A DNA stretch of 32,734 nucleotides from Thermoplasmata archaeon (GTDB lineage Archaea > Thermoplasmatota > Thermoplasmata > Lutacidiplasmatales > UBA184): the NCBI GenBank assembly GCA_022749935.1, contig JAKIWQ010000013.1, positions 1-32,734 of the forward strand, written 5' to 3'. Positions 8,197 through 15,821 of the stretch are shown here, piece by piece. Positions within the stretch are counted from its first letter, which is position 1. The number at the start of each line of letters is the position of its first letter. Below the pieces are notes generated by a model. That model worked only from the letters and a program-made list of their open reading frames with translations. It was not told the DNA's origin and searched no databases. The translations under genes were made by a program, and so were the position numbers.

Positions 8197-8843
8197 ACGT
8201 CGACGAACCGGACGACCCGCCCTCCCCCGACCAGTACTTCGCGGAGCGTCCCCGCTCGGCCTCCCTGCGTTCCCAGCACCGCTTCCTCTACCGGGGGGAG
8301 CTGCTGACCTTCGACGTCGACCGGGGCGTGTTCGCATCCCACGGCCTCGACCCCGGCACCTCCCTGCTCATCGAAAATCTCGCGGTCGAAAAGGACGACC
8401 GGGTCCTCGACCTCGGATGCGGATGGGGTCCGGTCGGCATCGCCGCCGCCCGGTCGGCGCGCGACGGCCACGTGGTGCTCACCGAGGTGAACCGGCGCGC
8501 CGCCCGCCTCGCCCGCTCGAACCTCGAACGCAACCAAGTGCGCAATGCGGAGGTGCGGGTCGGTCCCCTGTTCGAACCCGTAGCGGGGGAACAGTTCGAT
8601 GTGATCGCGACCAACCCGCCCTACCGGGCCGGGCGACCTCTCATCCTCGACTTGCTGGCCGAAGCCTCCGCGTACCTCACCGCCGGGGGCCGATTCCTCA
8701 TCGTAGGGAAAGGGACCCAAGGGATTCGCTTCTACCAGGAGTGGCTCGAGAGCCACTGGTCCGGCCCGATCGCCGTGCTCGGACGCAGGTCCGGCTACCG
8801 GGTCCTGGAAGCACGACTCGGGCCGAACAATCGGAAACCGTAG
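8193..8843 (+). CDS. RsmC/MTS-like class I SAM methyltransferase
   Basis: A 216-residue Rossmann-fold methyltransferase resembling the catalytic half of 16S rRNA guanine-N2 methyltransferases (RsmC family). It shows the N-terminal HRFLYRGELLTFDVDRGVFA, motif I DLGCGWGPVGIAAA (SAM binding), the acidic residue ending strand 2 in LTEVNRRA, and motif IV NPPYRAG, which in this group acts on exocyclic amino groups. The substrate is probably RNA but is not proven. The GTG start overlaps the dnaJ stop (GTGA), so translation is coupled. The open frame extends far upstream over dnaJ, but homology starts here. The last 49 bases overlap the convergent glycosyltransferase gene. Confidence 0.88.
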   Translation: MNVDEPDDPPSPDQYFAERPRSASLRSQHRFLYRGELLTFDVDRGVFASHGLDPGTSLLIENLAVEKDDRVLDLGCGWGPVGIAAARSARDGHVVLTEVNRRAARLARSNLERNQVRNAEVRVGPLFEPVAGEQFDVIATNPPYRAGRPLILDLLAEASAYLTAGGRFLIVGKGTQGIRFYQEWLESHWSGPIAVLGRRSGYRVLEARLGPNNRKP

Positions 8844-9517
8844 AGCCGGCCCACATGCCGGAGGTAGTGGCCGACCTCTCCGCGACCGAGCTTGCTCTCC
8901 CCCGCCCTTCGTGGGCGGAACGAGATCGGCACTTCCGCGATCGGCGAGGGGTGGCATCGGACCATGATCTCCAGCCCGATCTTGTACCCGAGCGGAGAGA
9001 GCGGGGCCCGGTCGAGGATCCGGCGACGGAAGGCGAAGAAACCGGACATCGGGTCCGCGACCGCGACCAGGGGCCGCGCGAGTCCGGTAGCGATGCCCGA
9101 CATGAGCCGACGTCCGAGCGAGAACCCCGACGCGCTACCCCCGGGGACCCATCGGCTCCCGAGCGCGAATTCGGCCCCTCCGCTCGTCACGGCCTCGACC
9201 AGGGCCGGGATCGCTGCCGGTGGGTGACTCCCGTCCGCATCCATGACGACCAGGACCTCGCCCTTAGACCTCGCGAACCCGTTTTCGACCGCCGAGGCGA
9301 GGCCGAGCTTTCGTCCCCGGTCGAGGACCGTGCAGCCGATCGCCCCGGACAGGGTTCTCGCGTACGCGGCCGTACCGTCCGGAGATCCATCGTCGACGAC
9401 CACAAGCTCACTCGCATACCGCGTGAGGGCGGCGCAGAGTTCCGGATACAGGCTCGTGAGCGAGTCCCGCTCGTTGAAGGTCGGTATGATGACCGAAAGG
9501 AACGGGGCCGGAGACAC
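8795..9517 (-). CDS. GT2 glycosyltransferase, dolichyl-phosphate mannose synthase-like
   Basis: Predicted to transfer a sugar from a nucleotide donor to a polyprenyl phosphate at the cytoplasmic face of the membrane. The 240-residue protein has the GT-A fold marks: SVIIPTFNERDSL, VVDDGSPDGTA, the metal-binding DADGSHPP, and GSRWVPGGSASGFSLGRRLM, typical of DPM1-type enzymes. A C-terminal ISFRPRRAGESKLG is also characteristic. No long membrane tail is present, so it resembles the soluble catalytic form. The GTG at 9517 fits a near-leaderless start from an AT-rich element at 9536-9546. The 3' end overlaps the methyltransferase by 49 bases. Confidence 0.9.
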   Translation of the reverse strand: MSPAPFLSVIIPTFNERDSLTSLYPELCAALTRYASELVVVDDGSPDGTAAYARTLSGAIGCTVLDRGRKLGLASAVENGFARSKGEVLVVMDADGSHPPAAIPALVEAVTSGGAEFALGSRWVPGGSASGFSLGRRLMSGIATGLARPLVAVADPMSGFFAFRRRILDRAPLSPLGYKIGLEIMVRCHPSPIAEVPISFRPRRAGESKLGRGEVGHYLRHVGRLYGFRLFGPSRASRTR

Positions 9518-9535
9518 TAGGGAGGGAGACAGGCT

Positions 9536-9546
9536 CGATTACATAC
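9536..9546 (-). promoter_or_regulatory. Weak TATA-like element for the glycosyltransferase
   Basis: Minus strand GTATGTAATCG, centred about 24 bases before the GTG at 9517. It is the only AT-rich patch there and would give a leaderless mRNA. Confidence 0.35.
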
Positions 9547-9645
9547 TCCTTGGCGCACGCGTTCGCAACGGTTTCTCCCCACCGGGGCCCCGCCCCGACG
9601 CGGAATCGTCCGGCCCGACGGCTCCGAAGTCTAGAGTTGCGAAGC

Positions 9646-9653
9646 GCTTAAGA
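9646..9653 (+). promoter_or_regulatory. TATA-like box for the uS13 operon
   Basis: GCTTAAGA in a GC-rich setting. Transcription would start near 9675, leaving a leader of about 73 bases, long compared with other genes here. Confidence 0.45.
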
Positions 9654-9700
9654 GGGGCGGTTTTCTCGGCGCCCGCACCCTCGGTCCGGGGGAACGAAGG

Positions 9701-9737
9701 ACGGCCGCGAGGCCGTTCGGGTACCCGGTCCCGGTAC
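9701..9737 (+). promoter_or_regulatory. Two hairpins in the uS13 mRNA leader
   Basis: ACGGCC-GCGA-GGCCGT at 9701-9716 is a perfect 6-bp stem closed by a GNRA-type tetraloop. GTACC and GGTAC at 9721-9725 and 9733-9737 can form a second stem with a 7-base loop. They end just before AGGAG (9742-9746) and the GTG at 9748. A role in autoregulation by a ribosomal protein is inference. Confidence 0.4.
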
Positions 9738-9747
9738 ATCCAGGAGA

Positions 9748-10521
9748 GTGAGTCCCGCGCCCAAGGAATCGAAGGACGCCAAGGCCCCCGCGGCTGCTCC
9801 CGCCCCGCCCGCCGAGGCCGAGCCCTCGACCGAGAAAACCCCGAAGAAGGAGAAGGGTGCGAAGGGGAAGGATTCGAAGGAGTCCAAGGACGGCAAGGAA
9901 GGGAAGGAGGGCAAGTCGAAGGGCAAGGGGCCGGGCGCCAAGACACCCAAGTTCGTTTCCGATAATCCCAATTTCCGATACATCGTCCGAGTCGTCAACA
10001 CCGACCTGGACGGGACCCGACCGACCGCGCTCGCGCTTACGGGTGTGAGCGGTGTCGGACTTCGCCTCGCGGAGGTCGCCTGCCTCCTCGCCAACGTTCC
10101 CTCGGGGGAGCGGCTCGGCAACCTTTCCGAGCAGACCGTCGAAGGGATCGAGGCCACCCTCGCTGCCCTCCCGACCAAAGTCCCACTCTGGATGGTCAAC
10201 CACCGCCGGGAGCCCATGATGGGCGAGACGCTCCACTACATCGGTCCCGAGCTCATGACCCGCCGCCGGGACGACATCAACCAAATGCGAATGGTCCGCA
10301 GCTACCGCGGAGTGCGGCACGAGAGGGGCCAGAAGGTCCGCGGCCAACGCACCCGCTCCAACGGGAGGACGGGGATGGCAGCCGGCGTCCTGAAGAAGGA
10401 TGCGAAGGCGGCCGCCGCCGCGGCGGGCAAGGAAGAGTCCGGGTCCCCCGGCGCACCCGCGGCGGCACCGGCCGCCGCCGCCGCGACGGCCCCCGCGGCT
10501 ACACCGGCCAAGAAGAGCTGA
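9748..10521 (+). CDS. rps13: Small ribosomal subunit protein uS13 with long low-complexity tails
   Basis: A 30S head protein contacting tRNA and the 50S subunit. The conserved core is residues about 72-215: FRYIVRVVNTDLDGTRP, LTGVSGVGLRLA (helix-hairpin-helix), and the basic end VRSYRGVRHERGQKVRGQRT. Unusually, the total is 257 residues. About 70 Lys/Ala/Glu/Ser-rich residues precede the core and about 40 Ala/Pro-rich residues follow it, against about 150 in typical archaeal uS13. No alternative start (ATG, GTG or TTG) lies between 9748 and the core, so the N-terminal extension seems genuine. AGGAG ends only one base before the GTG, unusually close. uS4 follows after 4 bases. Confidence 0.95.
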   Translation: MSPAPKESKDAKAPAAAPAPPAEAEPSTEKTPKKEKGAKGKDSKESKDGKEGKEGKSKGKGPGAKTPKFVSDNPNFRYIVRVVNTDLDGTRPTALALTGVSGVGLRLAEVACLLANVPSGERLGNLSEQTVEGIEATLAALPTKVPLWMVNHRREPMMGETLHYIGPELMTRRRDDINQMRMVRSYRGVRHERGQKVRGQRTRSNGRTGMAAGVLKKDAKAAAAAAGKEESGSPGAPAAAPAAAAATAPAATPAKKS

Positions 10522-10525
10522 ACCG

Positions 10526-11113
10526 ATGGGCGATCCAAAATTCCTGCGCCGTACCTACGATACCCCGAAGCACCCCTGGGAAGCCGGCCGGATGGACGAG
10601 GAGCGGAAGCTGCTCGAAAAGTACGGCCTCAAGAACAAGCGCGAACTCTGGAAGGCGCAGTCGATCCTTCGTGGATTCCGACGGCAGGCCCGTGACCTCC
10701 AAGCCCGTCTACGGGCCGGCGAGCCGCAGGCCGAGCGGGAAACGGCGGGTCTCCTCGGGCGCCTGAGCCGGCTCGGCGTCCTCTCCCAAAGTACGCCCTC
10801 CATCGACGATGTGCTCGCGCTCACGACCGAAGATGTACTCCGACGCCGGTTCGAGTGGGTCGTGTTCCATCGTGAGCTCGCCCCGACGCCCCGCGGGGCT
10901 CGTCAGTGGATCGTCCACGGGCACTTCTCGATCGGCGACCATCGCGTGACCCGCCCGGGGTATCTCGTCCCCTCGGCGGACGAGACCCGGATCAGCTACA
11001 CCCCTACGAGCCCGCTCTCGGACGACGACCACTCCCAGCGCTCCGCCCTCCGCGAGCGCCTCACGGCCCGTTCAGCGCCCCAGGAAGCCCCGCCCCCGCC
11101 GCAGGAGGCCTAG
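10526..11113 (+). CDS. rps4: Small ribosomal subunit protein uS4
   Basis: A primary 16S rRNA-binding protein of the 30S body. The 195 residues include the archaeal/eukaryotic N-terminal signature PKFLRRTYDTPKHPWEAGRM, the basic GLKNKRELWKAQSILRGFRRQAR region, and an S4 RNA-binding domain (about 105-165: VLRRRFEWVVF...IVHGHFSIGDHRVTRPGYLV). A Ser/Pro/Gln tail ends the protein. The open frame extends back to 10400 inside uS13, but the ATG at 10526, 4 bases after the uS13 stop, matches the start of homology. uS11 follows after 3 bases. Confidence 0.96.
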   Translation: MGDPKFLRRTYDTPKHPWEAGRMDEERKLLEKYGLKNKRELWKAQSILRGFRRQARDLQARLRAGEPQAERETAGLLGRLSRLGVLSQSTPSIDDVLALTTEDVLRRRFEWVVFHRELAPTPRGARQWIVHGHFSIGDHRVTRPGYLVPSADETRISYTPTSPLSDDDHSQRSALRERLTARSAPQEAPPPPQEA

Positions 11114-11116
11114 GCC

Positions 11117-11500
11117 ATGGCGAAGATCGGTATCGCCCACATCTACGCCAGCTACAACAACATCCACATCACGGTCACCGACATCACGGGAGCCGAGACG
11201 CTCGCGAAGGCGACCGGTGGGATGGTCGTGAAGGCGGCGCGCGACGAGTCGAGTCCCTACGCGGCGATGAAGGCCGCCGACCAGATCGCCGCGGCGATTA
11301 AGGAAAAGGGGTACGACACGCTCCACGTCCGGGTGCGGGCGCCCGGAGGGAACCGGTCGCGATCTCCCGGACCGGGAGCTCAGGCGGCCATCCGGGCCCT
11401 CGCCCGGGCCGGGGTCAAGATCCAGCGGATCGAGGACGTCACTCCCGTTCCGCACGACGGAACGAAGCCGAAGGGCGGCCGACGCGGTCGGCGGGTGTAG
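11117..11500 (+). CDS. rps11: Small ribosomal subunit protein uS11
   Basis: A 30S platform protein next to the mRNA exit and the Shine-Dalgarno helix. The 127 residues match the archaeal family throughout: [21 protein letters not shown] at the start, [39 protein letters not shown], and the basic C-terminal KGGRRGRRV. The ATG is 3 bases after the uS4 stop. Rpo3 follows after 4 bases, the standard archaeal order. Confidence 0.97.
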   Translation: MAKIGIAHIYASYNNIHITVTDITGAETLAKATGGMVVKAARDESSPYAAMKAADQIAAAIKEKGYDTLHVRVRAPGGNRSRSPGPGAQAAIRALARAGVKIQRIEDVTPVPHDGTKPKGGRRGRRV

Positions 11501-11504
11501 TCCG

Positions 11505-12350
11505 ATGCCCGTCATGCTCCAGGAGTTGAAGCCCCGCTCCGCGGTCGTCGAAGTGGCGGACGCGACGGCGTCGCAGGTGAACGCGATCCGGCGCACGCTC
11601 CTCGCCGACCTTCCGAAGCTCGCGATCGAGGATGTCGAGTTTCACCTCGGCCCCATCCGGGACGAGGCGACCGGCAAGGACTACGACTCCTCGACCAGCA
11701 TGTTCGACGAGGCGATCGCGCTTCGTCTCGGACTCCTCCCCATCCCGACCGACCTCTCCGAGTTCCGTCGCAAGTCCGAGTGCACCTGCGCGGGGGCCGG
11801 GTGTCCCCACTGCCAGGTGATGTTCTCCATCGACCGGAAGGGCCCTTGCACCGTCTATGCTCGGGACGTGGTCCCGCTCGGCGATGCGACGCTGGCCATC
11901 CTCGAACCCGAGATCCCGATCGTCCGCCTCGGCGCCCGGCAGGCGCTGCTCGCCTACGCGACGGCGGTGGTCGGCACGGCCCGGGAACACGCCAAGTGGC
12001 AGGTCGCCCAGGGCGTCGGGATGTTCCCCCGTCCCCACGTCAAGATCGCCAAGAAACCGGACTGCACCGACGCGTGCCTCAAGCGCACGGCGGGTTCGTG
12101 CCCGGTCAACATCCTCGAGTTCGCCGGCGGAAAACTCTCCGTCACGGACGAGTTGAAGTGCATCGACTGCGGCGCGTGCGAGAAGACGTGCGAACACGGG
12201 TCGATCAAGATCGTCCCGGATACGGCGGACTTCTTCCTCCGCTTCGAGACGGACGGCTCGCTTACGCCCCGCGAGGCGCTGCGGTTCGCGCTCAAGGACC
12301 TCAAGCGCCGCTTCGAGGAGCTCCGCGAAGCGATCCAGGCGATCCCGTAA
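11505..12350 (+). CDS. rpo3: DNA-directed RNA polymerase subunit Rpo3 (RpoD) with ferredoxin-like domain
   Basis: The archaeal alpha-like subunit that pairs with Rpo11 to nucleate polymerase assembly. The 281 residues contain the alpha-motif NAIRRTLLADLPKLAIEDVEF, a CxC-x4-CxxC zinc-type loop (C93, C95, C100, C103) like that of eukaryotic Rpb3, and an inserted ferredoxin-like domain (about 185-235). There C219, C222, C225 and C199 could ligate one [4Fe-4S] cluster. The other site has only C187, C191 and C229, so it may be incomplete or hold a [3Fe-4S] cluster. The operon stops here. The genes usually next in archaea (uL18e, uL13, uS9) are absent, and the last 50 bases overlap the convergent pelota gene. 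Confidence 0.96.
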   Translation: MPVMLQELKPRSAVVEVADATASQVNAIRRTLLADLPKLAIEDVEFHLGPIRDEATGKDYDSSTSMFDEAIALRLGLLPIPTDLSEFRRKSECTCAGAGCPHCQVMFSIDRKGPCTVYARDVVPLGDATLAILEPEIPIVRLGARQALLAYATAVVGTAREHAKWQVAQGVGMFPRPHVKIAKKPDCTDACLKRTAGSCPVNILEFAGGKLSVTDELKCIDCGACEKTCEHGSIKIVPDTADFFLRFETDGSLTPREALRFALKDLKRRFEELREAIQAIP

Positions 12351-13410
12351 GTCGCCCGGCGCTCGTCCAGTCGTACCGAAGGATCGCGGCGATCCCCCCG
12401 AGCCCGTCCAGCTTGGCTCCGTTCTCTCCCTCGTCCCGTACCACGAACAGTCTCGCCCGGGCGCTCCGAGCGCGGTCCAGGATCGGGATCACGACCGGGT
12501 CGGTGAGGAGCCGCTCCGACACCAAGAGGGTCTCGATGGCTCCGGCGTCGACCGCTTCGCTCACCTCCGCCTGCCCCACCGCCGCCCGTGTGCCGGTCGC
12601 CAGGGAGCGGACGAGTCGCTCCACGACGTGGGCCTCCTCGGCGGCGACGCTTCCCCGGAGCACCTCGGTGGCCTTGCCCGACTTGAGGAGCTCGTCGATC
12701 CCGACGCGTCCGGACTCGGCGGTCGCGTAGACCTTCAGTTTCAACGAGACGACGGGGTCCTCCTCGTGCAGGCGGCGGGCGAGCTCCTCTTTGAGAAACC
12801 CGGGTCCGGCGATGAGGACGGCGTGCGCCGGGGCTCCCTCCCGGCGGAGGAGGGCGATGAGCTCGTCGGCGTACGTCGTCCGGTCCTTCTCACTCTGGCC
12901 GCCCTCGTACCGCTTGCCGGCGATCGTCCGCTTCACGTCGGCCACGGGCTCGATGGCCCGCCCGCGGAGTCGCACGATGGAGGAATCCCCCCAATCGACC
13001 GCCGCGAGCAGGATGGTCGGCTCGCCCGTTCCCGCGAGCCCCTCCTCGAGGAGCACGCGGTCCCCGGCCGAGGTAGAATTCTTCAGGACCGTCACTTCGT
13101 CGCCCTCGGCGAGGTCGAGCGTGTGGTGGCGACCGATGTCGAAGGGCCCCTCCCGGATCGGACCCGTGATCCGTACGTGCTTCGTGAACCCGTGGAACTC
13201 GACCTGTTCGACGGCGACGACGATCCATACCCGCCGGCGCGTGCGCTCCGCGCCCGGCACGTCGGCCGGTGCCTCCGGGTCCCTTCGAGTGGTCGACCCG
13301 CCGGCGATGTCCCCCGGCCGAACGAACCGCGCGATCCGCCACAGGTCGCTCGGGCTCTCGAGCCGGAGCCGGAGGAGCCCCGTCACCCGGTCTTGGTGGA
13401 GGAGGCGCAC
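12301..13410 (-). CDS. pelA: mRNA surveillance protein pelota (Dom34)
   Basis: Works with EF-1A or ABCE1 to release stalled ribosomes. The 369-residue protein has the three eRF1-like domains without the GGQ motif. An N-terminal Sm-like domain starts at RLLHQDRVTGLLRLRLESPSDLW and includes FHGFTKHVRITG. The central domain contains LLAAVDWGDSSIVRLRG, and HAVLIAGPGFLKEEL is typical of pelota. The C-terminal domain contains AIETLLVSERLL and GIAAILRY. The GTG at 13410 aligns with family N termini, and a TATA-like box lies at 13443-13451. It is divergent from the MFS gene at 13532 and overlaps rpo3 by 50 bases at its 3' end. Confidence 0.95.
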   Translation of the reverse strand: MRLLHQDRVTGLLRLRLESPSDLWRIARFVRPGDIAGGSTTRRDPEAPADVPGAERTRRRVWIVVAVEQVEFHGFTKHVRITGPIREGPFDIGRHHTLDLAEGDEVTVLKNSTSAGDRVLLEEGLAGTGEPTILLAAVDWGDSSIVRLRGRAIEPVADVKRTIAGKRYEGGQSEKDRTTYADELIALLRREGAPAHAVLIAGPGFLKEELARRLHEEDPVVSLKLKVYATAESGRVGIDELLKSGKATEVLRGSVAAEEAHVVERLVRSLATGTRAAVGQAEVSEAVDAGAIETLLVSERLLTDPVVIPILDRARSARARLFVVRDEGENGAKLDGLGGIAAILRYDWTSAGRLTGSPGSLRGAPRSGA

Positions 13411-13442
13411 GATCGACTCCGGAGCCCTCCCGACGAGCCCGG

Positions 13443-13451
13443 CCCATAAGC
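13443..13451 (-). promoter_or_regulatory. TATA-like box for pelota
   Basis: Minus strand GCTTATGGG, centred about 37 bases before the GTG at 13410, predicting a leader of about 10 bases. Confidence 0.45.
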
Positions 13452-13482
13452 GGCTTTCGCTCTCGAGAGGTCGCCGTCGATA

Positions 13483-13491
13483 GGCTTAATG
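13483..13491 (+). promoter_or_regulatory. TATA-like box for the CTG-initiated MFS gene
   Basis: GGCTTAATG. Transcription would start near 13513, placing the strong Shine-Dalgarno sequence (13517-13526) and the CTG codon (13532) just inside the mRNA. Confidence 0.5.
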
Positions 13492-13531
13492 CGGAGGGCC
13501 TGGTCCCGCCGCCATCGGGAGGAGGTACCCC

Positions 13532-14845
13532 CTGAACGGTCGGTATGCCGAGCTGTTCCGCCAACGCTCGTTCGCTTCCTTCCTGACGGCCGGGGCGCTC
13601 CAATTCGCGGCACCGGGCACCGCCTCGGTCATCCTTTTTTTCTCGGTCGCGGTCGCCTATCCCGCCGACCACCGGGTAGCGTACGCGGCGCTCGCCCTCG
13701 CCCTCCTCGGCCTCTCCTCCACGGTCCCGACGCTGATCGCCGCCTTCTATTCCGGGGCCCTCGCGGACCGGCACGACCGAGGGACGTTGATGCGCCTGGT
13801 CAACCTCATCGGTCTGGTCGCGATCGCCGGGCTCGCCGCCGTGTTCGTCCTCCCGCCCGGAGGGCAGATCCACCTCCCCGGACCGCCGGGGTTCTATCTG
13901 CCCACCTGGATCCTGTTCGTCTACCCGTTGTGGGCGGCGGTCATCGTTTCCTCGACCATCTTCCGGCCCGCGTTCAACACGTCCGTCCCCCGCGTCGTCC
14001 GGCGGGAGTTCCTCGGTCGAGCGAACGGGGCCATCTACGCCATCGCCGGCGGAGTGAGCGCGGCGGGCACCATCGGGGTCGGCATCCTGCTCACCGTCGC
14101 ACCGGCCGCCTACGCCTTCGCCGTCCCGTTCGCCCTGTTCTTCGTCACGCAGGCGGCGCTGCGGGGAGTGGACGTCGACCTCTCGGTGACGCGGACGGGT
14201 CCGACCCGTTCCCTCCTTCGGGACGCCCGCAACGGGTTCACCTACCTCGGACGCCATCGGGCGATCCTCCAGATCACGGTCGCCGGGCTCGTGATCAACT
14301 TCCTGGTCGCCCTCGCGACGGTAGAGCTCGCGCTCTACGTGACGACCTGGCTCGGCCTGACGCAGGGGATCTGGTACGGAGCGATGGTCGCCGCCGCCAC
14401 GGTGGGAGCGTCCGTCGGGTTCGTCCTCGTGGCCAACGTGCGGTTCGAGCCCTGGGCCGGGCGTGCGCTCATCGGACTCACCTGCGCCCTCGGGCTCACC
14501 CTCTTCGCACTCGCGCTCGTCCACACCATCTGGCTCGCGCTCCCGATCATCTTCCTCTTCGGTACCATCCCCGGGATGTTCACGACGATCTTCCTCTCCA
14601 CCATCCAGTCGACCGTCCCGGACGAGATGATGGGACGCGTCTTTTCGGCCGACGAGGTGGGCAGCTACGCCCTCGTACCGGTGGGCCAGTACGCCGGAGG
14701 CGAGCTCACGGTCGCCGCCGGGGTCGAGGGGACGTATCTGTTCGCGGGGGCGACGATCCTCGTTTTCGGTGTGTTCATGTTCGCTGCGTTCGGGGCGCTG
14801 CGGAACCTGTCGTATCCGGGCTCGTCGGCGGCTCCGACGTCCTGA
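13532..14845 (+). CDS. MFS transporter with probable CTG start codon
   Basis: A major facilitator superfamily protein of about 437 residues resembling the MFS_3/enterobactin-exporter type; the substrate is unknown. Helix 1 (ASFLTAGALQFAAPG...) and the loop-2/3 motif SGALADRHDRGTLM require translation from before 13690, yet no ATG, GTG or TTG exists in frame between the upstream stop (13487-13489) and 13784. A CTG at 13532 lies 5 bases after GGGAGGAGGT (13517-13526), an excellent Shine-Dalgarno sequence, and about 19 bases after the predicted transcription start. I therefore place the start at CTG. Starting at the first ATG (13787) would lose the first two helices. The last 71 bases overlap the convergent GNAT gene. 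Confidence 0.85.
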   Translation: MNGRYAELFRQRSFASFLTAGALQFAAPGTASVILFFSVAVAYPADHRVAYAALALALLGLSSTVPTLIAAFYSGALADRHDRGTLMRLVNLIGLVAIAGLAAVFVLPPGGQIHLPGPPGFYLPTWILFVYPLWAAVIVSSTIFRPAFNTSVPRVVRREFLGRANGAIYAIAGGVSAAGTIGVGILLTVAPAAYAFAVPFALFFVTQAALRGVDVDLSVTRTGPTRSLLRDARNGFTYLGRHRAILQITVAGLVINFLVALATVELALYVTTWLGLTQGIWYGAMVAAATVGASVGFVLVANVRFEPWAGRALIGLTCALGLTLFALALVHTIWLALPIIFLFGTIPGMFTTIFLSTIQSTVPDEMMGRVFSADEVGSYALVPVGQYAGGELTVAAGVEGTYLFAGATILVFGVFMFAAFGALRNLSYPGSSAAPTS

Positions 14846-15821
14846 CGCCCTCGCCCCCCGGCCCGACCGGAACGGCGGACCGGGCGTACCACGCATGTTC
14901 CGGCCCGATGGTGCGAACGAACCCGAGGTGCTCGTAGAGGAGGACCGCACGTTCGTTCCCTTCCGTCACGTTGAGGGCGGCTACCGTCTCGCGCCGCCCC
15001 CGGAGGGCGTGAAGGTTCGCTACGACGAGGGCCCGGCCGACCCCGTGACCCTGGTCCGCGGGGTCGACCATGACACTGATCAGCAGGGGGCCGTAGGGCG
15101 CGCGTACCGCCAGCGACGCTCCCACGGCGCGACCGTTGAGAGAGGCCAAGGCGGACGCCCAGCCGAGGAACTCCCCGTAGTGGCCGCCCAGCATCTCGCG
15201 TACCTCCCGGGCGGAATCGACGGCCGGATCGGGGTCGCCCAAGAAGAGATACTGGTCGAACTGGCGGTCGAAGGCCGCACGGTGGAGCTGAACGACCGTG
15301 GGCTCGTCCTCGGCGCCGAGGGGGCGGATCCGAATTCCCGGGGGGATGCGGACCTCCGGGAGGGGAGCCCCGGGAGGGAACCGCATCTCGGATCGAGCGT
15401 ATCGACCGAACCCCCGCCGGTGCATGAGGGCGGTTTCCTCATCTGGAGAGAGTCCGACGAGTCCTCCGGGGGAGAGGACCGGAGCGGCTACCTCGGCGGA
15501 GAGGAGACTGAGAAAACGATCGTACGCTTCGGTTCCACCCTCGCCGGGCGCCAGGTAGAGGGTCTGCACCACGATCCCGGAGGGATGCCCGGTCTCCCAG
15601 AGCGCGATCCCTACGGCCTTCCCCTCCCGTCGGTAGAGGCGGCCCTCGGTCATCGCACCCGACCGGATCCGGTCGCTGACCGACGCGATGCGGGGCTCGG
15701 CGTCCGGGGCGTTGCCGGTCCGGGCGAAGGCCGCCGTGATCGCCGGTCGACTGAGCGCGAGGGCGGCGGAGACGTCGGAGGCGAGCGGTACGAGCTCGAC
15801 GTCCGGAGGGTCGGTCGTCAT
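14775..15821 (-). CDS. Tandem GNAT acetyltransferase
   Basis: A 348-residue protein with a clear C-terminal GNAT domain. The acetyl-CoA-binding loop lies in MVDPADQGHGVGRALV and is followed by ALNVTEGNERAVLLYEHLGF. The N-terminal half (about 1-160) shows a weaker second GNAT-like pattern (RREGKAVGIALWETG, QTLYLAPGEGG), so this is probably a double-domain protein in which only the C-terminal half binds CoA well. The substrate is unknown. The open frame extends upstream to 16661 and would give 628 residues, but the ATG at 15821 begins the protein-like part and the upstream frame is antisense to the DoxX-like gene. The 3' end overlaps the MFS gene by 71 bases. Confidence 0.85.
   Translation of the reverse strand: MTTDPPDVELVPLASDVSAALALSRPAITAAFARTGNAPDAEPRIASVSDRIRSGAMTEGRLYRREGKAVGIALWETGHPSGIVVQTLYLAPGEGGTEAYDRFLSLLSAEVAAPVLSPGGLVGLSPDEETALMHRRGFGRYARSEMRFPPGAPLPEVRIPPGIRIRPLGAEDEPTVVQLHRAAFDRQFDQYLFLGDPDPAVDSAREVREMLGGHYGEFLGWASALASLNGRAVGASLAVRAPYGPLLISVMVDPADQGHGVGRALVVANLHALRGRRETVAALNVTEGNERAVLLYEHLGFVRTIGPEHAWYARSAVPVGPGGEGVRTSEPPTSPDTTGSAAPRTQRT

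Noticed and set aside
9760-9950. Repeat array or CRISPR-like element in the Lys-rich coding stretch of uS13
   Set aside because: The purine-rich near-repeats are codons for the Lys/Glu/Ser tail; there is no regular repeat-spacer pattern.
13787-14845. MFS gene starting at the first ATG (13787)
   Set aside because: This would remove the first two helices and the loop-2/3 motif, which are clearly encoded upstream in the same frame.
12890-14950. 686-codon minus-strand open frame opposite the second MFS gene and pelota
   Set aside because: Low-complexity charged translation without motifs; the real genes in other frames explain the openness.
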